A DNA stretch of 64,000 bases from Clavibacter michiganensis. GTDB taxonomy: Bacteria > Actinomycetota > Actinomycetes > Actinomycetales > Microbacteriaceae. The notes under the pieces were generated by a model that was given only the letters and a program-made list of their open reading frames with translations, had not been told where the DNA came from and did not search any database. Position 1 is the first letter of the stretch, and every line of letters begins with the position of its first letter. The position numbers were made by a program, and so were the translations under genes. This document shows positions 35,771 through 46,377 of the stretch, piece after piece. The stretch spans positions 1,302,001-1,366,000 of the forward strand of contig NZ_JAFBBJ010000001.1 of NCBI RefSeq assembly GCF_016907085.1. The letters are read 5' to 3'.

Positions 35771-37096
35771 CTAGTCGCGCGGCGGCAGGTCGCGCGCGGG
35801 CTGGCCGATGTAGAGCTGCTGCGGGCGGCCGATCTTCGTGGCCTGGTCCTCGTTCATCTCGCGCCAGTGCGCGATCCAGCCGGGCAGGCGCCCGATGGTG
35901 AACAGCGCTGTGAACATGCGCGTCGGGAAGCCCATCGCCTTGTAGATGACGCCCGTGTAGAAGTCCACGTTGGGGTAGAGCTTCCGCTCGATGAAGTAGT
36001 CGTCGGCGAGCGCGACGGCCTCGAGCTCCTTGGCGATGTCGAGCAGCGGGTCCTGGATGCCGAGGGCCGCGAGCACCTCGTCGGCGCTCTCCTTCACGAG
36101 GCGGGCGCGCGGGTCGAAGTTCTTGTAGACGCGGTGCCCGAAGCCCATGAGGCGGACGCCGTCCTCCTTGTTCTTCACGCGCTCCACGTAGCGGTCGACG
36201 CCCTCGCCGGAGTCGCGGATGCGGCCGAGCATGGCGAGCACGGCCTCGTTGGCGCCGCCGTGCAGCGGCCCGAAGAGCGCGCCGATGCCGGCCGAGACGG
36301 AGGAGAACATGTTCGCCTCGGTGGATCCGACGAGCCGCACGGTCGACGTCGACGCGTTCTGCTCGTGGTCCTCGTGCAGGATCAGCAGGCGCTCGAGCGC
36401 GCGGCTGACGACGGGATCGACCTCGTAGCGTTCCGCGTTGTTGCCGAAGTTCAGGCGGAGGAAGTTGTCGACGAAGGACAGCGAGTTGTCCGGGTAGAGG
36501 AACGCCTGGCCGAGGCTCTTCTTGTGCGCGTACGCCGCGATGACCGGCAGCTTCGCCAGCAGGCGCAGCGTCGAGATCTCGACCTGCTCGGGGTCGTGGA
36601 CGCTCAGCGAGTCCTCGTAGTAGGTGGAGAGCGCGGAGACCGCGCTCGAGAGCACCGACATGGGGTGCGCGTTGGTGGGCAGCGCACGGAAGAGGCCCTT
36701 GAAGTCCTCGTGCAGGAGCGTGTGGCGACGGATGTCGTCCTCGAACCCCGCGAGCTCGTCGCTCGTGGGCAGCTCGCCGTGGATGAGGAGCCAGGCCACC
36801 TCGAGGTAGCTCGACTGCCGCGCGAGCTGCTCGATGGGGTAGCCGCGGTAGCGCAGGATCCCCTGCTCGCCGTCGATGTAGGTGATGGCCGAACGGGTCG
36901 ACGCGGTGTTGACGAAGCCGTTGTCGAGCGTCGTGAGGCCCGTCTTCTTCGTGAGCGCCGAGATGTCGATGCTGGATGCGCCCTCGACCGCGGGGAGGAT
37001 GGGGAACTCCACCCGGCCGCCGGGGTACGTCAGGGTCGCCGTGGGCTTCTCGTCCGCCTTCGGCCGGTCGTCCGCCTGCTGCCCGCCATCGGTCAC
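35771..37096 (-). CDS. gltA: Citrate synthase, type II
   Basis: Condenses acetyl-CoA and oxaloacetate into citrate for the TCA cycle. The 441 residues match hexameric citrate synthases: LTTLDNGFVNTAS, ILRYRGYPIEQLA, HGGANEAVLAML (active-site His), MGFGHRVYKNFDPRA (second His and Arg) and the late GFPTRMFTALFTIGRLPGWIAHW with DQATKIGRP. The GTG has GAGGAGG ahead. Upstream (37097-37257) a TAGGCT at 37191-37196 could be its -10, giving a leader of about 90 bases. Transcribed on its own, between the kinase operon and dapC. Confidence 0.96.
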   Translation of the reverse strand: MTDGGQQADDRPKADEKPTATLTYPGGRVEFPILPAVEGASSIDISALTKKTGLTTLDNGFVNTASTRSAITYIDGEQGILRYRGYPIEQLARQSSYLEVAWLLIHGELPTSDELAGFEDDIRRHTLLHEDFKGLFRALPTNAHPMSVLSSAVSALSTYYEDSLSVHDPEQVEISTLRLLAKLPVIAAYAHKKSLGQAFLYPDNSLSFVDNFLRLNFGNNAERYEVDPVVSRALERLLILHEDHEQNASTSTVRLVGSTEANMFSSVSAGIGALFGPLHGGANEAVLAMLGRIRDSGEGVDRYVERVKNKEDGVRLMGFGHRVYKNFDPRARLVKESADEVLAALGIQDPLLDIAKELEAVALADDYFIERKLYPNVDFYTGVIYKAMGFPTRMFTALFTIGRLPGWIAHWREMNEDQATKIGRPQQLYIGQPARDLPPRD

Positions 37097-37257
37097 GGCG
37101 CCTCCTCGAGTCTGGGTGGATGGCCCGGAGGGGATGCGCGCCGCCGGGCGCTCGTGGCGCCGTCGCGGCGTCGGGATCCGAGCCGACTACAGCCTAAAGG
37201 GCCGACCGGGACACTGTCGCCTCCGCCAGCATCCGGCCGGATCCGTTGGAGGTCGTG

Positions 37258-38370
37258 CTACGCGGTGGAGGAGGCGCGGAGCCGGGCGGCGGCCGCCTGG
37301 ATCCGCTCGTCCGTCGCCGTGAGCGACAGGCGCACGTGCGCGGGCGAGGCGTCGCCGTAGAAGGGCCCGGGACCCGCGAGGATCCCCAGGTCGGCGAGCT
37401 CCGCGATCCCCTCCCAGGCGTCGCGCCCGCGGGTCGCCCAGAGGTAGAGGCCGGCCTCGCTCGAGTCGATGCGCCAACCGGCGTCCTCGAGCGCGGGCCG
37501 CAGCACGTCGCGGCGGGCGCGGTAGAGCTCGCGCTGGGCGCGCACGTGCTCGTCGTCGCCGAGCGCCACGGTCATGGCGTGCTGGAGCGGCGCGGGCGGG
37601 AGGAGCCCCGCGTGCTTGCGGACGCGGATCAGCCGGGCGATGAGCTCCCGGTCGCCCGCGACGAGCGCGGCCCGGTAGCCCGCGAGGTTCGACTGCTTGC
37701 TGAGCGAGTAGAGCGCGAGGACACCCGCGTGGTCGTCGCCGACGACGCGCGCGTCGAGGATCGAGGGCGTCGGGCCGTCCGCCCACTCGCCCTCCCAGCC
37801 GAGCTCGGCGTAGCACTCGTCGCTCGCGATCACGGCGCCGAGCTCACGCGCGCGGGCGACGGCCGCGCGCAGCTCGTCGACGCCGAGCACGCGGCCGTCG
37901 GGGTTGCCGGGCGAGTTCAGCCAGACGAGGCGGGTGTGCGCGGGCCAGTCGGCCGGGTCGTCGGCGGGCACCGACTCGGCGCCCGCGAGCGCCGCGCCGA
38001 TCGCGTAGGTCGGGTAGGCGACGCGCGGGTGCACGACCGCGTCGCCCTCGCCGAGGCCCAGCATGAACGGCAGCCAGGCCACCATCTCCTTGGACCCGAT
38101 GGTCGGCAGCACCTGGTCGGTGCCGAGCGTCGCGTTCCGGCGCCGCGCGTGCCAGTCGACCATCGCCTGCCGGAGCTCCGGGGTGCCGACCGTGGTGGGG
38201 TACGCGTGCGCGTCGGTCGCCCAGGCGAGCGCGTCGCGGATGAGCGGGGGCGTCGGATCCACGGGCGATCCGATGCTGAGGTCGACGATCCCGTCCGGGT
38301 GCCGTCGCGCCCGCTCGGCGTAGGGGCCCATCTGGTCCCAGGGGTAGTCGGGGAGCTCGCCGAGGGCCAC
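37258..38370 (-). CDS. dapC: Succinyldiaminopimelate aminotransferase, DapC-like (class I/II PLP)
   Basis: 370 residues. Actinobacterial DapC transfers an amino group to N-succinyl-2-amino-6-ketopimelate in lysine and peptidoglycan precursor synthesis. Motifs: DLSIGSPVDPTPP, WLNSPGNPDGRVLG, ASDECYAELGW and SLSKQSNLAGYRAAL with the PLP lysine. It directly follows the ferredoxin gene, an order (fdxA-dapC) conserved in mycobacteria. Two starts are possible: TTG at 38379, overlapping the ferredoxin stop, or GTG at 38370; the latter starts the conserved ALGELPDYPW and is chosen. Other class I aminotransferases look alike, so the substrate rests on synteny. Confidence 0.86.
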   Translation of the reverse strand: MALGELPDYPWDQMGPYAERARRHPDGIVDLSIGSPVDPTPPLIRDALAWATDAHAYPTTVGTPELRQAMVDWHARRRNATLGTDQVLPTIGSKEMVAWLPFMLGLGEGDAVVHPRVAYPTYAIGAALAGAESVPADDPADWPAHTRLVWLNSPGNPDGRVLGVDELRAAVARARELGAVIASDECYAELGWEGEWADGPTPSILDARVVGDDHAGVLALYSLSKQSNLAGYRAALVAGDRELIARLIRVRKHAGLLPPAPLQHAMTVALGDDEHVRAQRELYRARRDVLRPALEDAGWRIDSSEAGLYLWATRGRDAWEGIAELADLGILAGPGPFYGDASPAHVRLSLTATDERIQAAAARLRASSTA

Positions 38371-38375
38371 GCGCG

Positions 38376-38696
38376 TCAACCGTTCTGGAGCGGGAGCGCG
38401 GCGATGACGGGGTGGTCGCCCGCGGTGACGCCGACCTTGGTCGCGCCGCCCGGGGATCCCATCTCGGCGAAGAACTCGACGTTGGCCGTGTAGTAGTCCG
38501 ACCACTTCTCGGGCAGGTCGTCCTCGTAGTAGATCGCCTCGACCGGGCACACGGGCTCGCAGGCACCGCAGTCCACGCACTCGTCGGGGTGGATGTAGAG
38601 CGACCGCTCGCCCTCGTAGATGCAGTCCACCGGGCACTCGTCGATGCAGGCGCGGTCCTTGACGTCGACACAGGGCAGGGCGATGACGTAGGTCAC
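38376..38696 (-). CDS. fdxA: Seven-iron ferredoxin
   Basis: 106 residues, a low-potential electron carrier with one 3Fe-4S and one 4Fe-4S cluster. Cysteines fit the FdxA pattern: [17 protein letters not shown] for the first cluster (with the central Cys replaced by Asp/Ile context typical of the 3Fe site) and [12 protein letters not shown] for the second. The conserved C-terminal region [14 protein letters not shown] follows. GTG start with GGAAGGA ahead. Coupled to dapC downstream; the electron donor and acceptor are unknown. Confidence 0.93.
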   Translation of the reverse strand: MTYVIALPCVDVKDRACIDECPVDCIYEGERSLYIHPDECVDCGACEPVCPVEAIYYEDDLPEKWSDYYTANVEFFAEMGSPGGATKVGVTAGDHPVIAALPLQNG

Positions 38697-38736
38697 TTCG
38701 GGCGGGTCCTTCCGGGAGCGGTGCGGCCCGACGAGT

Positions 38737-40104
38737 CTACGCGGGCCGCGAGCCGGTCCCGGCCGGGGCCGGGGCGACGGATCCCGCGACGTCCGCGGAA
38801 TCCGCGGCGTCCGGGCGAGCCGTGGCGACGGGCGCGCGGTTCGAGAACCGCGGCCACACGACGACCGCCGCGACCAGGATCGCGGGCGCGATGGCCCAGA
38901 CCTGGCTCAGCCCGTCGTCGGGGAACAGCACGGATCCGCTCGGGCCCTGCGTGCCGAGCACGGCCACGGCCGCGACCACGCCGAGACCGAGGCAGAGCGC
39001 GTGCAGGCGGTCGACGAGGAGCAGGCGGAACGCGACCAGCAGGCACGCGAGCGTCGCGAGCGCGAGCACGAGGCCGACCGGCAGCGCGATCCCGCCCACC
39101 GGGAGCGTCGCGCGGTGCGCCGCGGTGCCGACCGCGCCCACCAGGAGGCCGAGCACGAGCGACGCGACCGCCGTGCCCACGCGCTGCGCGCCGCGCGGGG
39201 GCCGCGGCGGCCCATCGTCGACCACGGCGCCGGCGGGCCGGTGGATCCGGAACAGCTCGACGGCCGCGATGGGCTCGCCGATCCCGTGCGAGAGCGCGAA
39301 CTGGTCGCCGTCGACGACGACCTGCGTGCGGTGGGACGCGATGGCCCGGGTCTTCGCGTCGAGCGCCTCGGCGACGTCGACCGCGACGTCCACCGCGTCG
39401 TCGGGCAGCACGAGCATGCCGGCCGGCCGCGGGTCGGGCGCGGGGAAGCGGCCGCGCGCCGCGACGAGCTCGTGGGCCTGGCGGGCCGAGGACTCCGTCG
39501 TGGTGATGAGGTACGCGGGGATCCCCGCCTCCTCGGCCGCCCAGGTCGCGATGACGTGCGTGCGCTTGTGGTCCGGGTGGCCGTAGCCGCCGTGGTCGTC
39601 GTAGGTGACGACGCTCGTGGCGTCGACGTCGGCGATGACCGCGAGCACGTCGCGCGCCTCGTCCGCCTCGTCGCCCGCGCACAGCGAGTCGGGATCCAGG
39701 GGGCGCAGCGCCACGGGCACGCGGTCGTCGCCCCACTCCATGCCGGAGTCGACGTAGCGGCGGGCCTCGAGGCCGCGCCAGCGCGCGTCGGGAGCGCCGA
39801 GGAAGCGGTGGTCGGTGACGCCGAGGGCGGCCATGGCGTCGGCCAGCTCGGTCTCGCGGTGGTCGGCGAGCGCCCGCAGGTCGCCCTCCAGGTGCCGGAG
39901 CTCCTCGGGGATCACGTCGCCGCGCTCCCCGCGCGTGCACGTGAGCACGGTGACGGGCACGCCGTCGCGCACGAGCTTCGCGATGGTGCCGCCCGTGACG
40001 ATGCTCTCGTCGTCGGGGTGGGCGTGCACGAAGACGACGTGCTCGCGCTCGGGACGGGCGATGCGGGCGGCCCGATCGGGGCGTCGGGACGTGCCGGAGG
40101 TCAT
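38737..40104 (-). CDS. PIG-L (LmbE/MshB-like) deacetylase with membrane tail
   Basis: 455 residues. The N-terminal 270 are a zinc-dependent N-acetylglucosaminyl deacetylase: [14 protein letters not shown] (the AHPDDE metal site, about residues 26-36), RGERGDV, and [15 protein letters not shown] with the third metal histidine. MshB of this family deacetylates GlcNAc-inositol in mycothiol synthesis. The C-terminal third (about 300-430) adds four or five membrane segments, which MshB lacks. The function may therefore be in membrane glycolipid or polymer deacetylation. The ATG has no ribosome binding site and lies six bases after TAGGAT. Confidence 0.85.
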   Translation of the reverse strand: MTSGTSRRPDRAARIARPEREHVVFVHAHPDDESIVTGGTIAKLVRDGVPVTVLTCTRGERGDVIPEELRHLEGDLRALADHRETELADAMAALGVTDHRFLGAPDARWRGLEARRYVDSGMEWGDDRVPVALRPLDPDSLCAGDEADEARDVLAVIADVDATSVVTYDDHGGYGHPDHKRTHVIATWAAEEAGIPAYLITTTESSARQAHELVAARGRFPAPDPRPAGMLVLPDDAVDVAVDVAEALDAKTRAIASHRTQVVVDGDQFALSHGIGEPIAAVELFRIHRPAGAVVDDGPPRPPRGAQRVGTAVASLVLGLLVGAVGTAAHRATLPVGGIALPVGLVLALATLACLLVAFRLLLVDRLHALCLGLGVVAAVAVLGTQGPSGSVLFPDDGLSQVWAIAPAILVAAVVVWPRFSNRAPVATARPDAADSADVAGSVAPAPAGTGSRPA

Positions 40105-40110
40105 CCGGCG

Positions 40111-40116
40111 ATCCTA
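40111..40116 (-). promoter_or_regulatory. -10 element of the PIG-L gene, leaderless arrangement
   Basis: TAGGAT on the minus strand with exactly six bases to the ATG. The CPBP gene at 55779 has the same hexamer at the same distance. Confidence 0.6.
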
Positions 40117-40164
40117 GCCGCGGGCCGCGCGCCGCTCCCTGGGCGCCCGCCCGGGACGGTCGAC

Positions 40165-40193
40165 TGGACGCGATCCCGCCCCCGCGCTACTGT
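40165..40193 (+). promoter_or_regulatory. Probable promoter of efeUOB
   Basis: TGGACG (40165-40170), a 17-base spacer and TACTGT (40188-40193). Transcription would start at about 40200, inside or just before the iron box at 40202-40220. Confidence 0.45.
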
Positions 40194-40201
40194 GCACGAG
40201 G

Positions 40202-40220
40202 TAAGGCAAGCCTCACCTAC
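40202..40220 (+). promoter_or_regulatory. IdeR/DtxR-type iron box ahead of efeUOB
   Basis: TAAGGCAAGCCTCACCTAC matches the 19-base DtxR/IdeR consensus TTAGGTTAGGCTAACCTAA at 13 positions, including both conserved AGG/CCT half-site cores. It lies over the predicted transcription start, about 60 bases before efeU, where an iron-loaded repressor would block initiation. Confidence 0.72.
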
Positions 40221-40282
40221 ATTTCCCCACAGCCAGCAATAGGGCGCCTCTCGTCGCGCCCTCCGCCCGGAGAGGCGCACGC

Positions 40283-41179
40283 GTGTTCGCGAACTACCTG
40301 ATCGGCCTGCGCGAGGGCCTCGAGGCCGCGCTGGTCGTCACCATCCTCATCGCCTACGTGGTCAAGATCGGCCGCCGCGACGTGCTCGGCCGGCTCTGGC
40401 TCGGCGTCGGGCTCGCGGTCCTCCTCGCCCTGTCCGTCGGCGCGATCCTCACCTACGGTGCGTACGGCCTCACGTTCGCGGCGCAGGAAGCCATCGGCGG
40501 ATCCCTCTCCATCGTCGCGACGGGCCTCGTCACCTGGATGGTGTTCTGGATGCTGCGCACCGCGAAGGACATGCGCTCCGAGCTGCAGGGCGCCGTCGAC
40601 CGCGCCATCGCGGGCGCCGCCTGGGGCCTCGTCGCCGTCGCATTCCTCGCCGTCGGCCGCGAGGGGATCGAGACGGCCCTGTTCCTCTGGTCGGCCGTGC
40701 AGGCCACGGGCGCCACCACCATGCCGCTCGTGGGCGCCGGCCTCGGGCTCCTGACCGCGGTCGCGCTCGGCTGGCTCGTCTACCGCGGGGTGCTCCGCAT
40801 CGACCTCGCGCGCTTCTTCACCTGGACGGGCGCGCTCCTCATCGTCGTGGCCGGCGGCGTGCTCGCGTACGGCGTGCACGACCTGCAGGAGGCGGGGATC
40901 CTGCCCGGCATCGGCGCGCTCGCGTTCGACGTCTCGGGCGCGGTGCCGCCCGGATCCTGGTACGGCACGCTCCTCAAGGGCACCGTCAACTTCTCCCCCG
41001 CGACCACCTGGCTCGAGGCGATCACGTGGGTGCTCTACGTGGTGCCGACGATCACGATCTACCTGACCCTCGCGCGCCGCGGCCGACGGGCGCGCCCGGC
41101 ACCCGCCTCCGTCTCCGCCTCTGCCGCCGACCCCTCCGCCGCCCCGGCCCGCGTCGCCGACGCGACCGCCGCCCGCTGA
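40283..41179 (+). CDS. efeU: Iron permease EfeU (FTR1 family)
   Basis: 298 residues with about seven membrane segments. The two RExxE iron-binding motifs of FTR1/EfeU are present: LREGLEAAL (about residues 8-16) and GREGIETALF (about residues 128-137). It carries ferric iron across the membrane after EfeO/EfeB processing. The start is a GTG preceded by GGAGAGGCG. It leads efeU-efeO-efeB, with 77 bases to efeO, and an IdeR-like box precedes it. The C-terminus is a basic and Ala/Pro-rich tail. Confidence 0.95.
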   Translation: MFANYLIGLREGLEAALVVTILIAYVVKIGRRDVLGRLWLGVGLAVLLALSVGAILTYGAYGLTFAAQEAIGGSLSIVATGLVTWMVFWMLRTAKDMRSELQGAVDRAIAGAAWGLVAVAFLAVGREGIETALFLWSAVQATGATTMPLVGAGLGLLTAVALGWLVYRGVLRIDLARFFTWTGALLIVVAGGVLAYGVHDLQEAGILPGIGALAFDVSGAVPPGSWYGTLLKGTVNFSPATTWLEAITWVLYVVPTITIYLTLARRGRRARPAPASVSASAADPSAAPARVADATAAR

Positions 41180-41256
41180 CGCCGCAGCTCCCCTCCTGCT
41201 CCCTCTCCCCGATCCATCCACCGCCCGGCCCCGCCGGCCCGCTCCCCCGAGGACCC

Positions 41257-42468
41257 ATGAAGCGCTCCGCCCTCCCCGCCGCCGCCCTGCTCGCCGGCGC
41301 CGCCCTCGCCCTCTCGGGCTGCGTCGCGAACACCCCGACCGGATCCGCCGCCGACGGCGCCGCATCCGCGGACCCCGGCGTCACGCAGCTCACGGTCGAC
41401 AGCTCCGCCGACGCGTGCACCGTGTCCGCCGCGACCGCCCCCAGCGGCACGGTGTCGTTCCACGTCACGAACTCCACCGACCAGGTGACCGAGTTCTACC
41501 TGCTCGCGGACGACGGCCTCCGAATCGTCGGCGAGGTCGAGAACGTGAGCCCCGGGATCGAGCGCGACCTCGTGCTCACCGCCCAGCCCGGCAGCTACTA
41601 CACCGTCTGCAAGCCCGGCATGGTGGGCGACGGCGTGGGCCGCGCGCCCTTCACCGTCACGGGCGACCAGGTCGCGCTCGCGGGCGACGCCGAGCAGCAG
41701 GGGAAGGACGCGGCGGCCGCGTACCTCGCCTACGTGAAGGACCAGGTCGGCCGCCTCCTCCCCGCCACGCAGGAGTTCGCCGACGCGTACCTCGCGGGTG
41801 ACGACGACAAGGCGCGCGCGCTCTACCCCACGGCCCGCGCGTACTACGAGCGCGTCGAGCCCGTCGCGGAGTCGTTCGGCGACCTCGACCCGGAGATCGA
41901 CTTCCGCGAGGCCGACGTCGAGCCCGGCACCGAGTGGACCGGGTGGCACCGCCTGGAGAAGGACCTCTGGCAGCCCGCGCCCGACGCGAACGGCGGCGAC
42001 GTGTACACGCCGCTCGGCGCCGCGGATCGCGCGCACTTCGCGCAGGAGCTCACCGCCGACACGCAGAAGCTCTACGACGCGGTGCACGCGGACGGCTTCT
42101 CGGTCGACATCTCCACGGTCTCCAACGGCGCGGTCGGCCTGATGGACGAGGTGGCCTCCGGCAAGATCACCGGCGAGGAGGAGATCTGGTCGCACACCGA
42201 CCTCTGGGACTTCCAGGCGAACCTCGAGGGCGCGCGCGTCGCGTACGAGGGCGTCCGCGACATCGTCGCGCCCAAGGACCCGCAGCTCGTGGCCACGCTC
42301 GACGCGCAGTTCGCCTCGCTGGAGAAGGACCTCGCCGCGTACGGATCCCTCGAGAAGGGCTTCACGACGTACGACAAGCTGACCAGCGAGCAGGTCAAGG
42401 GCCTCGCGGACGGCGTGAACGCGCTCGCCGAGCCGCTGTCGAAGCTCACCGGCGCGCTCGTCGGCTGA
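41257..42468 (+). CDS. efeO: EfeO iron-binding lipoprotein (cupredoxin plus M75)
   Basis: 403 residues. A signal peptide ends in LSGC (Cys22), which makes it a lipoprotein. Residues about 40-140 form a cupredoxin-like domain (VSFHVTNSTDQVTEFYLL, YTVCKPGM). The rest is the helical imelysin/M75 domain with the metal motif GWHRLEKDLW (HxxE). EfeO binds and delivers iron to EfeU outside the cell membrane. The ribosome binding site GAGGA precedes the ATG. Its stop overlaps the efeB start by one base (TGATG). Confidence 0.94.
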   Translation: MKRSALPAAALLAGAALALSGCVANTPTGSAADGAASADPGVTQLTVDSSADACTVSAATAPSGTVSFHVTNSTDQVTEFYLLADDGLRIVGEVENVSPGIERDLVLTAQPGSYYTVCKPGMVGDGVGRAPFTVTGDQVALAGDAEQQGKDAAAAYLAYVKDQVGRLLPATQEFADAYLAGDDDKARALYPTARAYYERVEPVAESFGDLDPEIDFREADVEPGTEWTGWHRLEKDLWQPAPDANGGDVYTPLGAADRAHFAQELTADTQKLYDAVHADGFSVDISTVSNGAVGLMDEVASGKITGEEEIWSHTDLWDFQANLEGARVAYEGVRDIVAPKDPQLVATLDAQFASLEKDLAAYGSLEKGFTTYDKLTSEQVKGLADGVNALAEPLSKLTGALVG

Positions 42469-43799
42469 TGACGGACCACGCGACCGCCACGCCCGACGAG
42501 ACGACGGCAGCAGAGGCTCCTGCGGCGCCGGCGGGCATCTCCCGCCGCGGGATCCTCGGCCTCCTCGGCGCGGGCGCGCTCGGCGGCGGCCTGGTCGGCT
42601 CCGCGGGCGGCGTCATGGCCGACCGCGCCTTCGCGGGCGCGCGCCAGGCCGCGGGCGGCGCGACCTACGCGTTCCACGGCGCGCACCAGGCCGGGATCAC
42701 GACGCCCGCCCAGGACCGCCTGCACTTCGCCGCGTTCGACGTCGCCGACATCGACCGCGCCCGCCTCGTCTCGCTCCTCCAGGACTGGAGCGCCGCGGCC
42801 GCGCGCATGACGTCAGGCGGATCCGCGGGCGCGCTCGGCGCCGTCGACGGCCCGTACGACTCGCCGCCCGACGACACGGGCGAGGCGCTCGACCTGCCGC
42901 CCGCCGGCCTCACCATCACGTTCGGCCTCGGCCCGTCGCTGTTCACGACCGCGGACGGCGTCGACCGCTTCGGCATCGCCGACCGCCGGCCCGCCGCGCT
43001 CGTCGACCTGCCGCGCTTCCCGGGCGAGGCGCTCGTCGCGCAGGCCACGGGCGGCGACCTCTGCATCCAGGCGTGCAGCGACGATCCGCAGGTGGCCGTG
43101 CACGCGATCCGCAACCTGTCGCGCATCGCGTTCGGCCGCGCCTCCATCCGCTGGTCGCAGCTCGGCTTCGGCCGCACCTCGTCGACGAGCCGCGCGCAGG
43201 TCACGCCGCGGAACCTCTTCGGCTTCAAGGACGGCACCGCGAACGTCAAGTCGGAGGACACGCGCCAGGTCGAGGATCACGTCTGGGCCGACGCGGGATC
43301 CTCCCCCGCCGAGGCGTGGATGCAGGGCGGCTCCTACCTCGTCGCCCGCCGCATCCGCATGACCATCGAGACCTGGGACCGCTCGTCGCTCCGCGAGCAG
43401 GAGCGCGTGGTCGGCCGCACGAAGGGATCCGGCGCGCCCCTCAGCGGCGGCACCGAGATGACCGCGCCCGACTTCCACGCCACCGGACGCGGCGGCGCGC
43501 CGCTCATCGACCCGGCGTCCCACGTGCGCCTCGCGCACCCGGACGCGAACGACGGCGCGGTGCTCCTCCGCCGCGGCTACAACTTCGTCGACGGCAACGA
43601 CGAGCTGGGCCGGTTGAACGCGGGCCTGTTCTTCCTCGCGTTCCAGCGGGATCCGCGCACGCAGTTCATCCCCATCCAGCGGAGCCTCGCCCGCGACGCC
43701 ATGAACGAGTACCTGCGGCACGTGGGCAGCGGCATCTGGGCGGTGCCGCCGGGCGCCTCGCGCGACGGCTACGTCGGGGAGACGCTCTTCGCGTCCTGA
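42468..43799 (+). CDS. efeB: Dye-decolorizing heme peroxidase EfeB, Tat-exported
   Basis: 443 residues. The N-terminus holds a twin-arginine signal (SRRGILGLLGAG, about residues 25-36), so the folded heme protein is exported by Tat. DyP signatures are NLFGFKDGTAN (catalytic Asp of GxxDG, near 255), ETWDRSSLREQERVVGRTKGSGAPL and SHVRLAHP, with the proximal heme histidine. EfeB oxidises ferrous iron or releases iron from heme in the EfeUOB system. The gene is coupled to efeO. Nothing further in the operon; a convergent lipoprotein gene follows after 40 bases. Confidence 0.95.
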   Translation: MTDHATATPDETTAAEAPAAPAGISRRGILGLLGAGALGGGLVGSAGGVMADRAFAGARQAAGGATYAFHGAHQAGITTPAQDRLHFAAFDVADIDRARLVSLLQDWSAAAARMTSGGSAGALGAVDGPYDSPPDDTGEALDLPPAGLTITFGLGPSLFTTADGVDRFGIADRRPAALVDLPRFPGEALVAQATGGDLCIQACSDDPQVAVHAIRNLSRIAFGRASIRWSQLGFGRTSSTSRAQVTPRNLFGFKDGTANVKSEDTRQVEDHVWADAGSSPAEAWMQGGSYLVARRIRMTIETWDRSSLREQERVVGRTKGSGAPLSGGTEMTAPDFHATGRGGAPLIDPASHVRLAHPDANDGAVLLRRGYNFVDGNDELGRLNAGLFFLAFQRDPRTQFIPIQRSLARDAMNEYLRHVGSGIWAVPPGASRDGYVGETLFAS

Positions 43800-43839
43800 T
43801 CGGGCGCGCACCGCCGGGCGGGGCCCCTGTCGGCGGGTC

Positions 43840-44349
43840 TCAGCCCGCGGGCATCACCACGTACGTGGCGACCGGGGATCCGAGGTCCGCGGACACCGTG
43901 ACGATGACCGAGTACGCGTCGGTCGTGAACCGCCCGTATCCGCTCTGCGCGTCGCTCGCGATCTCGCTCGACGCGTAGCCGGCGGCCTCGAGCCGCGCCC
44001 GCGCATCCGAAAACCCTCCCTCGACGTCCGGCACGGCGACCTGCGCGACCCAGCCGGCGTCCTCGGGGGCGGCTCCCCCGCCGAGCAGCTTGCCCTCGGC
44101 GAAGGGCACGGCGTCCGTCGGGAACGAGGGCGGGACGTGGCCGTCCGTGGACACCTGGACCTTGCCGAGCGTGTCGCCGATCACGTCCTCGACGCTGTGC
44201 CGCACCTGCTTCGCGCCCTCGTGGGCGGCGTCGCGGACGACCTCGCCCACCTGGCTGCATCCCGTGAGGACGAGGGCGGGAACGAGGACGAGCCCGGCCG
44301 CCAGCCCCCTCCTGCGGAGGGACCGGGCGGACGGGCTCGTCGGGGTCAT
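43840..44349 (-). CDS. Small lipoprotein of unknown function
   Basis: 169 residues. A signal peptide with the lipobox LTGC (Cys31) marks a membrane-anchored exported protein. The mature part has a charged helical stretch (VVRDAAHEGAKQVRHSVEDVI), a central PFAEGKLLGGGAAPEDAGW and a small alpha/beta end (LEAAGYASSEIASD, YSVIVTVSA). I do not recognise the family. It starts six bases after the typA stop on the same strand, so it is probably co-transcribed with typA. Its end converges on efeB. Confidence 0.75.
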   Translation of the reverse strand: MTPTSPSARSLRRRGLAAGLVLVPALVLTGCSQVGEVVRDAAHEGAKQVRHSVEDVIGDTLGKVQVSTDGHVPPSFPTDAVPFAEGKLLGGGAAPEDAGWVAQVAVPDVEGGFSDARARLEAAGYASSEIASDAQSGYGRFTTDAYSVIVTVSADLGSPVATYVVMPAG

Positions 44350-44355
44350 GCTGCG

Positions 44356-46263
<1,908 letters not shown>

Positions 46264-46377
46264 AGTGCTGTCCTTCAGTGGAGAGGGTGCCGGCCTTGTC
46301 ATCAAGGGAGGAGGGCGAAGAGCCGCCGTCTGCTATTCCCAGCGACCTACAGCCTACCGTGCCGATGCAAGCCGGGC

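Noticed and set aside
37187..37816. An alternative minus-strand gene overlapping the end of dapC
   Set aside because: It is a frame-shifted shadow of the aminotransferase with no recognisable motif.
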